Shown here one piece after another: positions 48,983 through 57,967 of a stretch of 64,000 nt of DNA (positions are counted from its first letter, which is position 1; each line of letters opens with the position of its first letter). The notes under the pieces are model-generated. The model did not search any database and was not told the origin of the DNA. It saw only the letters and a list, made by a program, of their open reading frames with translations. The stretch spans positions 6,014,001-6,078,000 of the forward strand of contig NZ_CP084058.1 in assembly GCF_020215645.1 (NCBI RefSeq), given 5' to 3'. Position numbers and translations under genes: made by a program. Origin of the DNA: Nonomuraea gerenzanensis. GTDB taxonomy: Bacteria; Actinomycetota; Actinomycetes; Streptosporangiales; Streptosporangiaceae.

Positions 48983-50500
48983 ATGAGCGACAGCGCGGAA
49001 GGCGAAACCCCGCAGGACCCGGGCAGGTCGGTTCGCCCCCCATCGCTGGCCGATCTGGTGATCGTGCTGGGCGCGATGGTGGTGCTGATCGGCGGCTCCC
49101 TGGCGTTGTTCGGCCTGGATGCCCTCGACGGGCCGATCCAGGTGGCGCTGGTGTTGTGCGCGCTGGTCGCGATGCTGGTGGTGCTGAAGAACGGCAACCG
49201 GTGGGAGGAGGTCGAGGCCAGCGGGCAGCGCGCGCTGTCGTCGATCACCAGCGCGGTGTTCATCCTGCTGGCGGTGGGCGCGCTGATCGGTACTTGGAAC
49301 ATGTCAGGGACGATCCCGACTCTGGTGTACTACGGGATCCAGGTGCTGTCGCCTGGCTGGTACTACGCGGCCGCTGCGCTGATCTGCGGCATGGTGGCGA
49401 TGTCGATCGGCAGTTCGTGGACCACGGCCGCGACGATCGGCGTCGGGCTGGTGGGCATCGCGACCATGCTGGGGGTGTCGGCGCCGATCACCGCCGGCGC
49501 GGTGATCTCGGGCGCGTACCTGGGGGACAAGCTGTCCCCGTTGTCGGAGACCACGGTATTGACCGCGCAGATGGTCCGGGTCAACGTCTATGAGCACATC
49601 AAGCGGCAGGCCTGGACATCGATCCCGGCGTTCCTGATCGGCTTCGTGCTGTTCCTGTTGATCGGCTGGGTGTGGGGGCCGGCCGCGACGGACCTGGGCG
49701 ACACCGGCAGTGAGCTGACCGCTCTGGGCGACATCTATTGGATCACTCCGCTGAACTTGCTGCCGTTGCTGTTGCTGGTCGTGTTGTCGGCGCGTAAGGT
49801 GCCGGCGACGCTGGCGCTGATGGCCTCGGCGATCTTCGCCGGGATCGTGGGGATCTTCACCCAGCCCGCGGTGATCCGCGCGTTCGTCGGTGAGCCCGGG
49901 CTGAATCCGGTCGTGGCCGGGATCAAGGCGATCTGGCGGGCGATGGCGAACGGGTATGTGAAGACCTCCGGTCTGGCGGATGTGGACCGGCTGCTGTCCC
50001 GCGGCGGGATGGACAGCATGCTGCCGACACTGTGGCTGATCATCGGCGCGGTCACGTTCGGTACGCTGCTGGAGGAGTTCGGGCTGCTCAACCGGCTGAT
50101 CGAGCCCATGGTGCGGGCGGCCAAGAGCACCGGCCGACTTTCCGTGGCGGTGTTCGCCAGCGCGTTCGGGCTCAACATCGTCGCCGGTGACCAGTACATC
50201 GCGCTGGTGTTGCCGGCGCGGGTGTTCCGGGTCGAGTTCGCCAAGCGCGGCCTTGCACCGACGAACCTGTCGCGGCTGGCCGCCGACAGCGGCACGGTCA
50301 CCTCACCGCTGGTGCCGTGGAACTCCTGCGGCGCGTTCATGGGCGCGGTGCTGGGCGTGCCGACGCTGGCCTACCTGCCGTTCTGCTTCTTCAACATCGC
50401 CAGTCCACTGCTCAGCGTCGTGTACGGGTTCACCGGCTTCAAGATCGAACACGTGCCCCCACAGGGTCAGCCCGAAGAGGAGAAGCCGCATGGTGGATGA
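48983..50500 (+). CDS. Na+/H+ antiporter, NhaC family
   Basis: A 505-residue polytopic membrane protein with about 11-12 hydrophobic helices. The NhaC-family signatures are SIGSSWTTAATIGVGLVGIA, GAVISGAYLGDKLSPLSETT (about 175-195) and NIVAGDQYIALVLPARVF, and later SGTVTSPLVPWNSCGAFMG. In ADI-type operons NhaC-like proteins may exchange cations/protons or amino acids; malate/lactate antiporters also fall here, so the exact substrate is open. First gene of the operon; the next starts inside its last 11 bp. The upstream 280 bp is an ordinary intergenic stretch beside the IS21 end. Confidence 0.85.
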   Translation: MSDSAEGETPQDPGRSVRPPSLADLVIVLGAMVVLIGGSLALFGLDALDGPIQVALVLCALVAMLVVLKNGNRWEEVEASGQRALSSITSAVFILLAVGALIGTWNMSGTIPTLVYYGIQVLSPGWYYAAAALICGMVAMSIGSSWTTAATIGVGLVGIATMLGVSAPITAGAVISGAYLGDKLSPLSETTVLTAQMVRVNVYEHIKRQAWTSIPAFLIGFVLFLLIGWVWGPAATDLGDTGSELTALGDIYWITPLNLLPLLLLVVLSARKVPATLALMASAIFAGIVGIFTQPAVIRAFVGEPGLNPVVAGIKAIWRAMANGYVKTSGLADVDRLLSRGGMDSMLPTLWLIIGAVTFGTLLEEFGLLNRLIEPMVRAAKSTGRLSVAVFASAFGLNIVAGDQYIALVLPARVFRVEFAKRGLAPTNLSRLAADSGTVTSPLVPWNSCGAFMGAVLGVPTLAYLPFCFFNIASPLLSVVYGFTGFKIEHVPPQGQPEEEKPHGG

Positions 50501-51938
50501 GACCGGCACCAAGGATGGGGCCGCGCGCGGGGTGTCCCTGCCGGTCCTGACCGCGATGGTGGTCGGCTCCATGGTCGGCGCCGGCGTGTTCTCGCTGCCA
50601 CGCAACTTCGCCCAGGCGACCGGCGTGTTCGGCGCGGTCGTCGCCTGGCTGATCGCCGGGCTCGGCATGCTGATGCTGGCCTTCGTCTTCCAGACGCTGG
50701 CGGTGCGCAAACCTGACCTCAATGCCGGTGTGTACGCCTACGCCAAGGCGGGTTTCGGCGAGTACCCCGGGTTCTTCTCCGCCTTCGGCTACTGGGCCAG
50801 TGCCTGTGTCGGCAACGTCACCTACTGGGTTCTGATCAAGTCCACCCTCGGCATGGTGATCCCGGTCTTCGGTGAAGGCGCGACGATCGTGGCGGTGGTG
50901 GTCTCCGCGGCCGGAGTGTGGGCCTTCCATTTCATGATCCTGCGCGGCGTGCGGGAGGCGGCCCGGATCAACCAGATCGTCACGGTCGCCAAACTCCTGC
51001 CGATCCTGCTGTTCGTCGTGATCGTGGCCGTCGCGCTGCGCGCAGAGGTCTTCGACGCGAACCTGTGGGGCGGGGCCGGGAACTCCGCCAGGGCTCTGTT
51101 CGACCAGGTCCGCGCAACCATGCTGGTGACAGTGTTCGTGTTCCTGGGCGTGGAGGGGGCCAGCGTCTACTCGCGCTACGCCCGCGAGCGCGCCGACGTC
51201 GGCCGGGCCACCGTGCTGGGGTTCCTGGCCGTGCTGGCGCTGTTCGCCTCGGTGAGCATCCTGTCCTACGGCGTGCTGCCCAAGGGCGAACTGGCCGGGC
51301 TGCGCCAGCCGTCCATGGGGGGTGTGCTGGAGTCCGTGGTCGGCGCCTGGGGCGCGGGGCTCATCGGGGTCGGGCTGATCGTGTCGGTGCTGGGTGCGTA
51401 CCTGGCGTGGACGCTGATGGCGGCCGAGGTGCTGTTCGTGGCCGCCAAGGACGCCGACATGCCGGCCTTCCTCGCCCGCGAGAACCAGCGGAACACCCCG
51501 GTCGCGGCCCTGGTGATGACCAGCGCGCTCATCACCGCCGTGTTGTTCGTCACCTTGTTCTCCGACGACGCCTTCACTTTCACGCTGGAGCTGACCAGCG
51601 CGCTGTCGCTGGTCCCGTACCTGCTGGCGGCCGGGTACGCGCTGCGCCTGACTCTGACCTCCGAGACCTACGACCGCACGCCCGCAGGCCGGGGCAAGGA
51701 CCTGGCGATCGCGGCGCTGGCTACCTTCTACACCGCCTTCCTCATCGTCGCGGCCGGGCTGAAGTTCCTGCTGTTGTCGTGCATCGTCTACGCGCCCGGC
51801 ACCATCCTGTTCGTCCTGACTCGCAGGGAACGCGGCCTGCGCCCCTTCTCCCGCGCCGAATTGGTCCTGTTCGCCGTCGTCACCGCCGGAGCCGTCGTCG
51901 GCGTCGCTGGCCTGGTCACCGGCCGCATCACCATCTAG
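50490..51938 (+). CDS. arcD: Arginine/ornithine (or arginine/citrulline) antiporter, ArcD-type APC permease
   Basis: A 482-residue, 12-helix APC-superfamily permease from ATG 50490 (MVDETGTKDGAARGVSLPVL), overlapping the previous gene by 11 bp. The family start LTAMVVGSMVGAGVFSLPRN, the segment YAKAGFGEYPGFFSAFGYWA and GAYLAWTLMAAEVLFVAAKD match ArcD/LysI-type basic amino acid antiporters; P. aeruginosa ArcD has the same length. Position directly before arginine deiminase supports arginine import in exchange for citrulline or ornithine. RBS is GAAGAGG. Confidence 0.87.
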   Translation: MVDETGTKDGAARGVSLPVLTAMVVGSMVGAGVFSLPRNFAQATGVFGAVVAWLIAGLGMLMLAFVFQTLAVRKPDLNAGVYAYAKAGFGEYPGFFSAFGYWASACVGNVTYWVLIKSTLGMVIPVFGEGATIVAVVVSAAGVWAFHFMILRGVREAARINQIVTVAKLLPILLFVVIVAVALRAEVFDANLWGGAGNSARALFDQVRATMLVTVFVFLGVEGASVYSRYARERADVGRATVLGFLAVLALFASVSILSYGVLPKGELAGLRQPSMGGVLESVVGAWGAGLIGVGLIVSVLGAYLAWTLMAAEVLFVAAKDADMPAFLARENQRNTPVAALVMTSALITAVLFVTLFSDDAFTFTLELTSALSLVPYLLAAGYALRLTLTSETYDRTPAGRGKDLAIAALATFYTAFLIVAAGLKFLLLSCIVYAPGTILFVLTRRERGLRPFSRAELVLFAVVTAGAVVGVAGLVTGRITI

Positions 51939-51974
51939 ATCCACCCGCAGCACAGCAAGGAAGGATGAGCGCAC

Positions 51975-53234
51975 ATGACCGATCGGCTCTACGGAGTGCA
52001 CTCCGAGGTGGGCGTCCTGCGCAAGGTCATCGTCCACCGGCCCGACCTGAGCCTGCGCCGGCTAACCCCGTCCAACAACGACGAATTGCTGTTCGACGAC
52101 ATCCTGTGGGTGGAGCAGGCGCAGGCCGAGCACGACGCCTTCGTGCAGGTGATGCGCGAGCGCGGCATCGAGGTGTACCACCACCACGAGTTGCTCGCCC
52201 AGGCGCTGGATGCGAGCTTCGAGGCCAAGCAGCGCGCCGTCGAGCACGCCGTCACTCACCTGACCGTCGGCCCGGCCCTGGTGGACGGCGTGCGCGAGAC
52301 TCTGGCCGGATGGAGCGGGGACAAGCTGGCCAGGCACCTCATCGGAGGCCTGACCAAGGAGGAGTTCGGCGTGGCGGACCTGGACGGCCACTCGCTGGTG
52401 GCCGCCTCCTGCCATCCGCGCGAGTTCATCCTGCCCGCGCTGCCCAACTCGCTCTACCAGCGTGATCCGGCGGCCTGGCTGTACGGCGGCGTGTCGCTCA
52501 ACCCGATGTACTTCCATGTCCGGCTGCTGGAGACGATGAACCAGTCCACCATCTACCACCACCATCCGATGTTCGCCGGCGAGGACTTCGCCTACTGGTA
52601 CCCCTACGCGGGCGAGGACGAGCGCTTCAACGAGGAGTCCTACGGCAACGCCGCCATGGAAGGCGGCGACATGATGCCCATCGGCAACGCGACGGTGGTG
52701 GTCGGGATCAGCGAGCGCACCAACCCGCGCACCATCGAGCACCTGGCCCTGTCACTGTTCGCCGCGGGCGCGGCCGAGCGGGTCATCGCCGTGGAGGTGC
52801 CCAAGGCCCGCTCGTACATGCATCTGGACACCGTCTTCACCTTCCTGGACGCCGACAAGGCCAGCGCCTACCCGCCGTTCCTGGAGGCGGCCGTCGCCTA
52901 CAGCCTGCGACCCGGCGACAAGAGCGGCACCCTGGACGTCCACCGCGAGCCGGGCCTGCTCCCGGCGCTGCAGGACGCACTGCGCATCCCGCGCCTGGAC
53001 ATCGTGCCGACCGGCGGCGACGACTACCAGCAGGCCCGCGAGCAGTGGGACTCGGGCAACAACTTCTTCGCCCTGGCCCCCGGCGTGGTCGTCGGCTACC
53101 ACAAGAACCAGTTCACCAACCGCAAGCTGCGCGAGCACGGCGTGGAGGTCATCGAGATCGAGGGCTTCGAACTCGGCAAGGGCCGCGGCGGCACCCACTG
53201 CATGACGTGCCCCATCCAGCGGGACGCCATCTGA
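51975..53234 (+). CDS. arcA: Arginine deiminase
   Basis: A 419-residue enzyme converting arginine to citrulline and ammonia, the first step of the ADI pathway. Catalytic features: [11 protein letters not shown] (Asp), EGGDMMPIG (Glu/Asp), MHLDTVFT (His and Asp), and the nucleophilic Cys in [12 protein letters not shown] at the C-terminus. Size and order match bacterial ArcA (about 410-418). The ATG at 51975 follows GAAGGATG. It is the third gene of the operon, but no arcB (ornithine carbamoyltransferase) or arcC (carbamate kinase) is present here, so ATP from citrulline would require genes elsewhere. Confidence 0.93.
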   Translation: MTDRLYGVHSEVGVLRKVIVHRPDLSLRRLTPSNNDELLFDDILWVEQAQAEHDAFVQVMRERGIEVYHHHELLAQALDASFEAKQRAVEHAVTHLTVGPALVDGVRETLAGWSGDKLARHLIGGLTKEEFGVADLDGHSLVAASCHPREFILPALPNSLYQRDPAAWLYGGVSLNPMYFHVRLLETMNQSTIYHHHPMFAGEDFAYWYPYAGEDERFNEESYGNAAMEGGDMMPIGNATVVVGISERTNPRTIEHLALSLFAAGAAERVIAVEVPKARSYMHLDTVFTFLDADKASAYPPFLEAAVAYSLRPGDKSGTLDVHREPGLLPALQDALRIPRLDIVPTGGDDYQQAREQWDSGNNFFALAPGVVVGYHKNQFTNRKLREHGVEVIEIEGFELGKGRGGTHCMTCPIQRDAI

Positions 53235-53263
53235 ATGCCGCGACCGGCCGATGAGATCGATGA

Positions 53264-54565
53264 ATGAGCGAGACCGTCCCCGACGCCGACGCTGACGCCA
53301 ACCGCGCCATCAGCCTGGCACTGCGCGTCGGCGAGCTCCTGCTCGCCAGCGGAGAAGGCACCGAGAACGTCACGAACGCCATGCGGGCGATCGCGCGAAC
53401 CTACGGTGTGCGCCGGATCGAGGCAGACGTCAACCTGTCGGCGTTGACACTGTCCAATGTCCCGGACGACGGCAGCCTGCCGGTCACGGCCGAACGGCGA
53501 GTACGCAGACGCGAACCAGACTTCGCCCGTCTGATCGCGCTGCACCGCCTGGTCGGCGAGATCACCGCTCGGAAGCTGCCGCTGGCAGTGGCACGCAGGC
53601 GCCTGCAGGAGATCGGTAGCCGGGCGAGGGCCCATCCACGCTGGGTGGGGGCCGCAGCTCCCGCACTGGTCGCGGCCTCGGCGGCGATCTTGACCGGCGG
53701 TGGTCCGGTGGTGGCGCTGGCCGCGTTCATCGCGACCCTGCTCGGGGACCGAGCCGGGATCTGGCTCGCCAGGCGGGGCGTCGCCGAGTTCTTCCAAACG
53801 GTGCTGGCGGCGGCCGTCGGAACCACGGCCGCGGTGCTCATGATCTGGCAGCAGGTACCCGTCCAGGCCTCAGCGATCGTCGTCGGATCGGTGATCGCGT
53901 TGCTGCCCGGCCGGCCGCTCGTCGCCTGCGTGCAGGACGGCATCGCGGGCGAATACGTCACCGCCACCGCGCGACTGTCGGAGGTGGTGTTCATCGTGGC
54001 AGCCGTCCTGTCGGGGATCGGCATCGTACTCACCGTGGCAGTCAAGGCCGGTGTGCGGATCACCGTGGACGATGCGCCCACAGCACCGCTGTCGCTGGCG
54101 GCGCCGCAACTACTCGGGGCGCTCATGCTGGGACTGACGTTCGCGGTGGCGCTCCGAGTGCCGCCCAAGCACATACCACCGGCAGCCCTCGGCAGTGTGG
54201 TCATCTGGAGTGCTTATGTCTGTCTCCGCTGGCTGGACTGGCCGGCGGTGCTTGCCACCGCCGTAGCAGCCGCGGTGATCGGGCTGATGGGCTCGATGTA
54301 CGCCAACCGGGTGCGGGTACCGCCCATCGTGTTCGTGATTCCGGCGATCGGACCGCTGCTACCGGGCTCCGTGATGTTTCGCGGAATGTTGAAGCTGAAC
54401 CTCGGTGACGTGCTCGGCGGCACGCATTACCTCATCGCGGCCCTGTCAACTGCTCTGGCCATCGGTGCCGGAGCGATCCTGGGCATCGATGTGCTGCGTG
54501 CTCTGGGCAGCCGCGACATAAGACGTCGGTTCCGTCCGGCTGCCCGCCGCACCAGGGGTTATTGA
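53264..54565 (+). CDS. ThrE-like threonine/serine exporter family protein
   Basis: A 433-residue membrane protein. The soluble N-terminal domain (about 1-120; LALRVGELLLASGEGTENVT, MRAIARTYGVRRIEADVNLS) and the following ten hydrophobic helices fit ThrE (PF06738 plus PF12821, fused as in C. glutamicum ThrE). Such proteins export threonine and serine using proton motive force. Placement 29 bp after arcA suggests export of a product or excess amino acid from the arginine system, but this is inference. Its end overlaps the convergent MerR gene by 7 bp. Confidence 0.83.
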   Translation: MSETVPDADADANRAISLALRVGELLLASGEGTENVTNAMRAIARTYGVRRIEADVNLSALTLSNVPDDGSLPVTAERRVRRREPDFARLIALHRLVGEITARKLPLAVARRRLQEIGSRARAHPRWVGAAAPALVAASAAILTGGGPVVALAAFIATLLGDRAGIWLARRGVAEFFQTVLAAAVGTTAAVLMIWQQVPVQASAIVVGSVIALLPGRPLVACVQDGIAGEYVTATARLSEVVFIVAAVLSGIGIVLTVAVKAGVRITVDDAPTAPLSLAAPQLLGALMLGLTFAVALRVPPKHIPPAALGSVVIWSAYVCLRWLDWPAVLATAVAAAVIGLMGSMYANRVRVPPIVFVIPAIGPLLPGSVMFRGMLKLNLGDVLGGTHYLIAALSTALAIGAGAILGIDVLRALGSRDIRRRFRPAARRTRGY

Positions 54566-55593
54566 CGTCCGCCGACCTTCACACGCGCCCGTGACATCGG
54601 CCGAGCACGGCTATCCAGGCGATCCTCCAGATACGCTGCCGGTCGGCGCCAGTACGCCTCGAACAGGCCATCAGCACACTCCCACAGAATGGGCACCGGC
54701 TCGGCACGGGCGCCGATCGCGTCGGCCATCCCGGCAAGCGAGGGAAATTCTGCGAGGACGGCGGCGGACTCGGGCAGGTAGTCGCGGGTAAGCCAGAACC
54801 AGTCCTGCCATCCGGGCTCGTCGGTGTCGAACGTGAGCACCACCACGCGGCGGGCCACGCGCCGCATCTCGCGCAGCCCCGCTCTCGGGTCCCCCCAGTG
54901 GTGAACAGTGGAGACGGCCATCGCGACGTCGAAGGACTGGTCCTCGAACGGCAGGCTCTCCGCGGCGGCGGCCACGCACGGCGCCGAACCGGCAGGCCGC
55001 TGCCCCCGCATGACCGCCGATGGCTCCACCGCGGTCACGTCGCGATCAGCAGGCTCGTAGGAGCCGGTGCCTGCCCCGACGTTCAGCACCGTCTGCGCGT
55101 CCCCGAGCGCGTCCCAGATCTGCGCGGCGATCCGCGGCTCGGTACGCCGTGTCGCGGTGTAAGCACTGCCGATCGCGTCGTACAGCCGTGCACCGAGCAT
55201 CTCCAGTTGCTCTTCCGGTGTCACCTTCAGTCCCTTCGCTCGTGCCTCAAGTTCCCTCTCGATGGCCGCCACCATGGCGTCAGCGCGATCACGCCGCTCC
55301 AGCAGCAGGCCGCGCAGTCGGCGCAGGTGCGCGACCGCGTCGGTGGACGGGTCGCCGACCAGTTCTGCAACCTCCCGCAGCCCGAAGCCCAAGCGCCGAT
55401 AGGCCAGCACCTCCCGCAGTCGCTCCACGTCACACGCCGCGTAGGCCCGGTACCCGGCCGCGGTCCGCGCCGACGGACGCACGAGCCCGATCTCGTCATA
55501 GTGATGCAGCGTGCGGACGCTCACACCGGCCTCGGCAACGCGTCCCACGGTCCAGTGATCCTCCACGGCACCGACTATGCCGCCTGACGTCAC
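54559..55593 (-). CDS. MerR-type DNA-binding domain fused to a SAM-dependent methyltransferase
   Basis: A 344-residue fusion. Residues about 13-80 form a MerR winged helix (TVGRVAEAGVSVRTLHHYDE, YRAYAACDVERLREVL), and 85-120 a coiled coil. Where TipA-like MerR proteins have KVTPEEQLEMLG then an effector domain, here (123-134) the chain enters a class I methyltransferase with motif I VLNVGAGTGSYEP (169-181), AESLPFEDQSFDVAMAV and a late VVVLTFDTDEPGWQDWFW. The methyltransferase may sense SAM or a substrate, or modify the inducer. The start is GTG 55593; GTG 55566 is an alternative. Convergent with the ThrE-like gene. Confidence 0.85.
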   Translation of the reverse strand: MTSGGIVGAVEDHWTVGRVAEAGVSVRTLHHYDEIGLVRPSARTAAGYRAYAACDVERLREVLAYRRLGFGLREVAELVGDPSTDAVAHLRRLRGLLLERRDRADAMVAAIERELEARAKGLKVTPEEQLEMLGARLYDAIGSAYTATRRTEPRIAAQIWDALGDAQTVLNVGAGTGSYEPADRDVTAVEPSAVMRGQRPAGSAPCVAAAAESLPFEDQSFDVAMAVSTVHHWGDPRAGLREMRRVARRVVVLTFDTDEPGWQDWFWLTRDYLPESAAVLAEFPSLAGMADAIGARAEPVPILWECADGLFEAYWRRPAAYLEDRLDSRARPMSRARVKVGGRQ

Positions 55594-55916
55594 GTGAGGG
55601 CCAAGAGCCGCACCGGCTCGCCCTCCTCGTTCAGGCCGTCAGATCCGGCCGCATCCAGCACGCACCACATGCTCGTGGCAAGGCTCTTGCCCGCCGGGGT
55701 GCAGAAATCCCATGCCGATCACTGTGGCCACCCGGCGGCAATGTGACACAGAACCTGCATTGTCCCCGCCCGTCCGGGCGAAGGCCATGATGTTCACCGG
55801 CAGGTCATGGCTAGGTGGGGTCCAACGTCCGGTCCCGCAGTCGGGGGCCGGCCCCGCGGGTCGGGTGAGCGGTCCCGCGGTCGGGTGGGGTGGGCGGGCG
55901 GCTGGACGAGTAGGTC
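55594..55916. other. Gap with short GC-rich repeats, no gene recognised
   Basis: About 320 bp. Near 55831-55890 a motif of GGTCCCGCGGTCGGG type recurs three times with variation. Frames across the gap do not show a family, and codon composition is unconvincing. It may contain promoters for the flanking minus-strand genes. Confidence 0.4.
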
Positions 55917-56747
55917 CTAAGTCGTCTGGTCGAGCAGGTGGCTGGTCAGGTCGTACAGGCGGCGGGCGTTGGCCGGGTCGAGGGTCGGCAGTGTCAGGTC
56001 CACCGGGGTGCGCCGGTCGTAGGCGAGCAGTCGTCCGGCCGGCGGGTTCTCCATGAGCTCGATGATCGGCTGGATGCTCTTTTGCACCGGCTGGGCGAAG
56101 AGCTTGGCGAGCACCTGGATGATCGCCCTGGCGGGTTGCTGGAGGGTGCCGGTGCCGCTGTCGGTGAATCCAGGGTGGTGCAGGAGGTAGCGGGTGCGTC
56201 CGTCTGGGTGGTTGGCGGCGTAGCCGGCGCCCAGCAGGTCGGTGGCGCGTCCGCCCTGCAGCATGGCCTTGATGCTGCTGAAGCCGTCCTTCAGCGACAG
56301 GTCGTCCCAATGGATCTTCCCCTTGGTGATGCCGACGCCGCAGATGTTCACGATCACCGGCCGGTCCCCCTTCTCCAGCAGATCCGTAAGACCGTAGCTG
56401 AGCAGGAAACGGCTGACGTAGTAGAGGGCGAAGGTGCCCTCGAAGCCGTCCGGGGTCATCACGCGGCCGGGGAAGTGCCTGATTGCTGTGAGGATCAGAC
56501 CGTCCAGGGTTGTGTGCCGCGCCTTGATCTCCTCGATCACCCGCAGGTTCTCCGCCACCGAGGTCAAATCGGCCTGGATGAACGCCGCCCGCCCTGCCGC
56601 GCCTAACCGGTCCGCCTCGTCGAGGAATTGTTGTCCCTTGAGCGGGTCGCTGCCGATGACCGTCACCCGCCCGTCGGCGCGCAGGTGATGGAGCGCCAGC
56701 CCCCGCCCCATACCGTTCGTGCCGCCTGACACGACATATGTCTGCAT
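55917..56747 (-). CDS. SDR-like oxidoreductase with non-canonical active site
   Basis: A 276-residue Rossmann protein. Nucleotide motif SGGTNGMG (7-14), DLTSVAENLRVIEEI, and a core resembling retinol-dehydrogenase-like SDRs (LTAIRHFPGRVMTPDGFEGT, FLLSYGLTDLL). The Tyr-x-x-x-Lys catalytic pair is not found where expected; the region reads SSIKAMLQGGRATDLLG. So it may bind NAD(P) without normal dehydrogenase chemistry, or use other residues. It is divergent from the TetR at 56841, with matching operator sequences between, so it is likely repressed by it. Confidence 0.8.
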   Translation of the reverse strand: MQTYVVSGGTNGMGRGLALHHLRADGRVTVIGSDPLKGQQFLDEADRLGAAGRAAFIQADLTSVAENLRVIEEIKARHTTLDGLILTAIRHFPGRVMTPDGFEGTFALYYVSRFLLSYGLTDLLEKGDRPVIVNICGVGITKGKIHWDDLSLKDGFSSIKAMLQGGRATDLLGAGYAANHPDGRTRYLLHHPGFTDSGTGTLQQPARAIIQVLAKLFAQPVQKSIQPIIELMENPPAGRLLAYDRRTPVDLTLPTLDPANARRLYDLTSHLLDQTT

Positions 56748-56761
56748 TTCCGCCTCCCGTT

Positions 56762-56830
56762 AAGTCATCGATCGCTGACTTGGAGCACCGTAACATGATG
56801 CCGCCATAGGATGTCAACAATCGCTGACTT
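56762..56830. promoter_or_regulatory. TetR operators between SDR and TetR genes
   Basis: AAGTCA (56762-56767) and TGACTT (56776-56781) form an inverted repeat with an 8-bp centre. The sequence ATCGCTGACTT occurs at 56771-56781 and again at 56820-56830, just before AGGAGG of the TetR gene. Two copies of the same element flanking the two promoters fit autoregulation plus control of the SDR. Confidence 0.6.
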
Positions 56831-56840
56831 AGGAGGTCGC

Positions 56841-57413
56841 ATGCCGAAGAGAGACCGGGAGGCCACCCGGGCGCGTCTGCTGGAAGCCGCCAGGCTGCGC
56901 TTCGCCCGCGAGGGGTACGACGCCACCAGCGTCCGTGACATCGCCAGGGACGCGGGCGTGGACGCCACCCTGATCTTCCGCTACTTCGGCTCCAAGAAGG
57001 GCCTGTTCGACGAGGCCACCGCCGACATCCCGGCCGACCTGCTGGAGGGCCCGCCGCAGGAGCTGGTCGCCCGCATGCTGCAGTCGGTCGTCTTTCACGA
57101 CTGGACCCGGTACGGCGGCGAGCATCCCCTGGTCGCCATGCTGCGTTCCTCCGCCCATGAGGACGCCAGGCAGCGCATCCGTGAGGAGGTGTGCGCCACG
57201 TACGTGCGGGCGCTGGAGGACCTGGTCGCGGGCGGTGACGTCGCCCTGCGAGCCGAACTGCTCAGCGCCTGGCTGGTCGGCATCGGCATCCTGCGCGGGG
57301 TCGTCGCCACTCCGGCGCTGGCCAAGGCCGATCCCGCCAGCATGGCCCCGTACGTCGAGGGCGTGGCCACGACCCTGCTCGGCCGCCCGATGAGCGGCAT
57401 CGCAGGACAGTGA
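56841..57413 (+). CDS. TetR-family transcriptional regulator
   Basis: A 190-residue TetR protein from ATG 56841 (MPKRDREATRARLLEAARLR) with AGGAGG 5 nt upstream. Helix-turn-helix at about 25-55 (DIARDAGVDATLIFRYFGSK). The C-terminal part fits the TetR_C_17/18-like domain (ELLSAWLVGIGILRGVVATP near the end). The open frame runs 10 codons further upstream over the operator, which is not part of the gene. Likely represses the divergent SDR-like gene. Confidence 0.88.
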   Translation: MPKRDREATRARLLEAARLRFAREGYDATSVRDIARDAGVDATLIFRYFGSKKGLFDEATADIPADLLEGPPQELVARMLQSVVFHDWTRYGGEHPLVAMLRSSAHEDARQRIREEVCATYVRALEDLVAGGDVALRAELLSAWLVGIGILRGVVATPALAKADPASMAPYVEGVATTLLGRPMSGIAGQ

Positions 57414-57615
57414 GTCCAGCGGCACCTGCCCCTCCCGCTCAGGCACGCATCCAGCTCGCCGAGCTCGCATCGCAACATCCTCGATGACATGCCAGGACCG
57501 TCCGCTCAGCTCCCCTCGGATTTCGAACGGGCCAGGTCGACGCCGCCAGAGGCGTAAACATCGCCGACCTGGCCATCCTCCAGGCGAAGAGTCCTGGGAG
57601 ATGCTCCCCTGGATG

Positions 57616-57765
57616 TCAAGCGGAGCGTTCTTGATCCTTTGATGTGATGAGTCCGTAGAGTCCGCGGGCGGCGTAGCGCTTGAGGCAGCGATGATCTCTT
57701 TCTTGGACAGGCCGTCTTGGGCGCGTCGTTCCATGTAGGCGCGGGTGCGGGGATCCCAGCGCAGG
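57616..57765 (-). pseudogene. IS110-family transposase, C-terminal remnant with frameshift
   Basis: On the minus strand the sequence WDPRTRAYMERRAQDGLSKK, then EII-A-(C)-LKRYAARGLYGLIT-SKDQERSA and a TGA stop (57618-57616) matches the C-terminal end of IS110-type transposases (R-T-x-x-Y-x-x-R-R-x-x-x-G-x-S-K-x-x-x-x-x-L-K-R-Y). One base is missing between EIIA and LKRY, so the frame is broken. Only the last ~45 residues remain; the upstream junction is a GH28 fragment. Clear evidence of former insertion and deletion. Confidence 0.65.
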
Positions 57766-57964
57766 CGCGGTGCCTGATGAACACCTCCCGCGCGCCGCCG
57801 GACGTCTCGCCGCCGATCGTCATGCCGCCGCGCCCCGCACAGAACGTGCAGTCCTCGACGAGGATGTGCCCGCTGGGCACGCGGACGCGGCGGCCGTCGG
57901 CGTCGCGGCCCGGCTTGACCGCAGCGCGGTCGCCGCCCGCGCCGAACACGCGGTCCCTGATCAT
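57766..57964 (-). pseudogene. Glycoside hydrolase family 28 (polygalacturonase) fragment
   Basis: About 60 residues read AAVKPGRDADGRRVRVPSGH, ILVEDCTFCAGRGGMTIGGE and TSGGAREVFIRH. This is the parallel beta-helix and active-site part of GH28 pectinases, in which G-R-D-x-x-G and G-G-x-x-x-G-S-E-x-S-G-G are conserved. The N-terminal and C-terminal parts are lacking: OsmC stop lies 3 bp to the right and the IS110 remnant begins on the left. A GH28 gene has probably been cut by transposition and deletion. Confidence 0.6.
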
Positions 57965-57967
57965 CGA

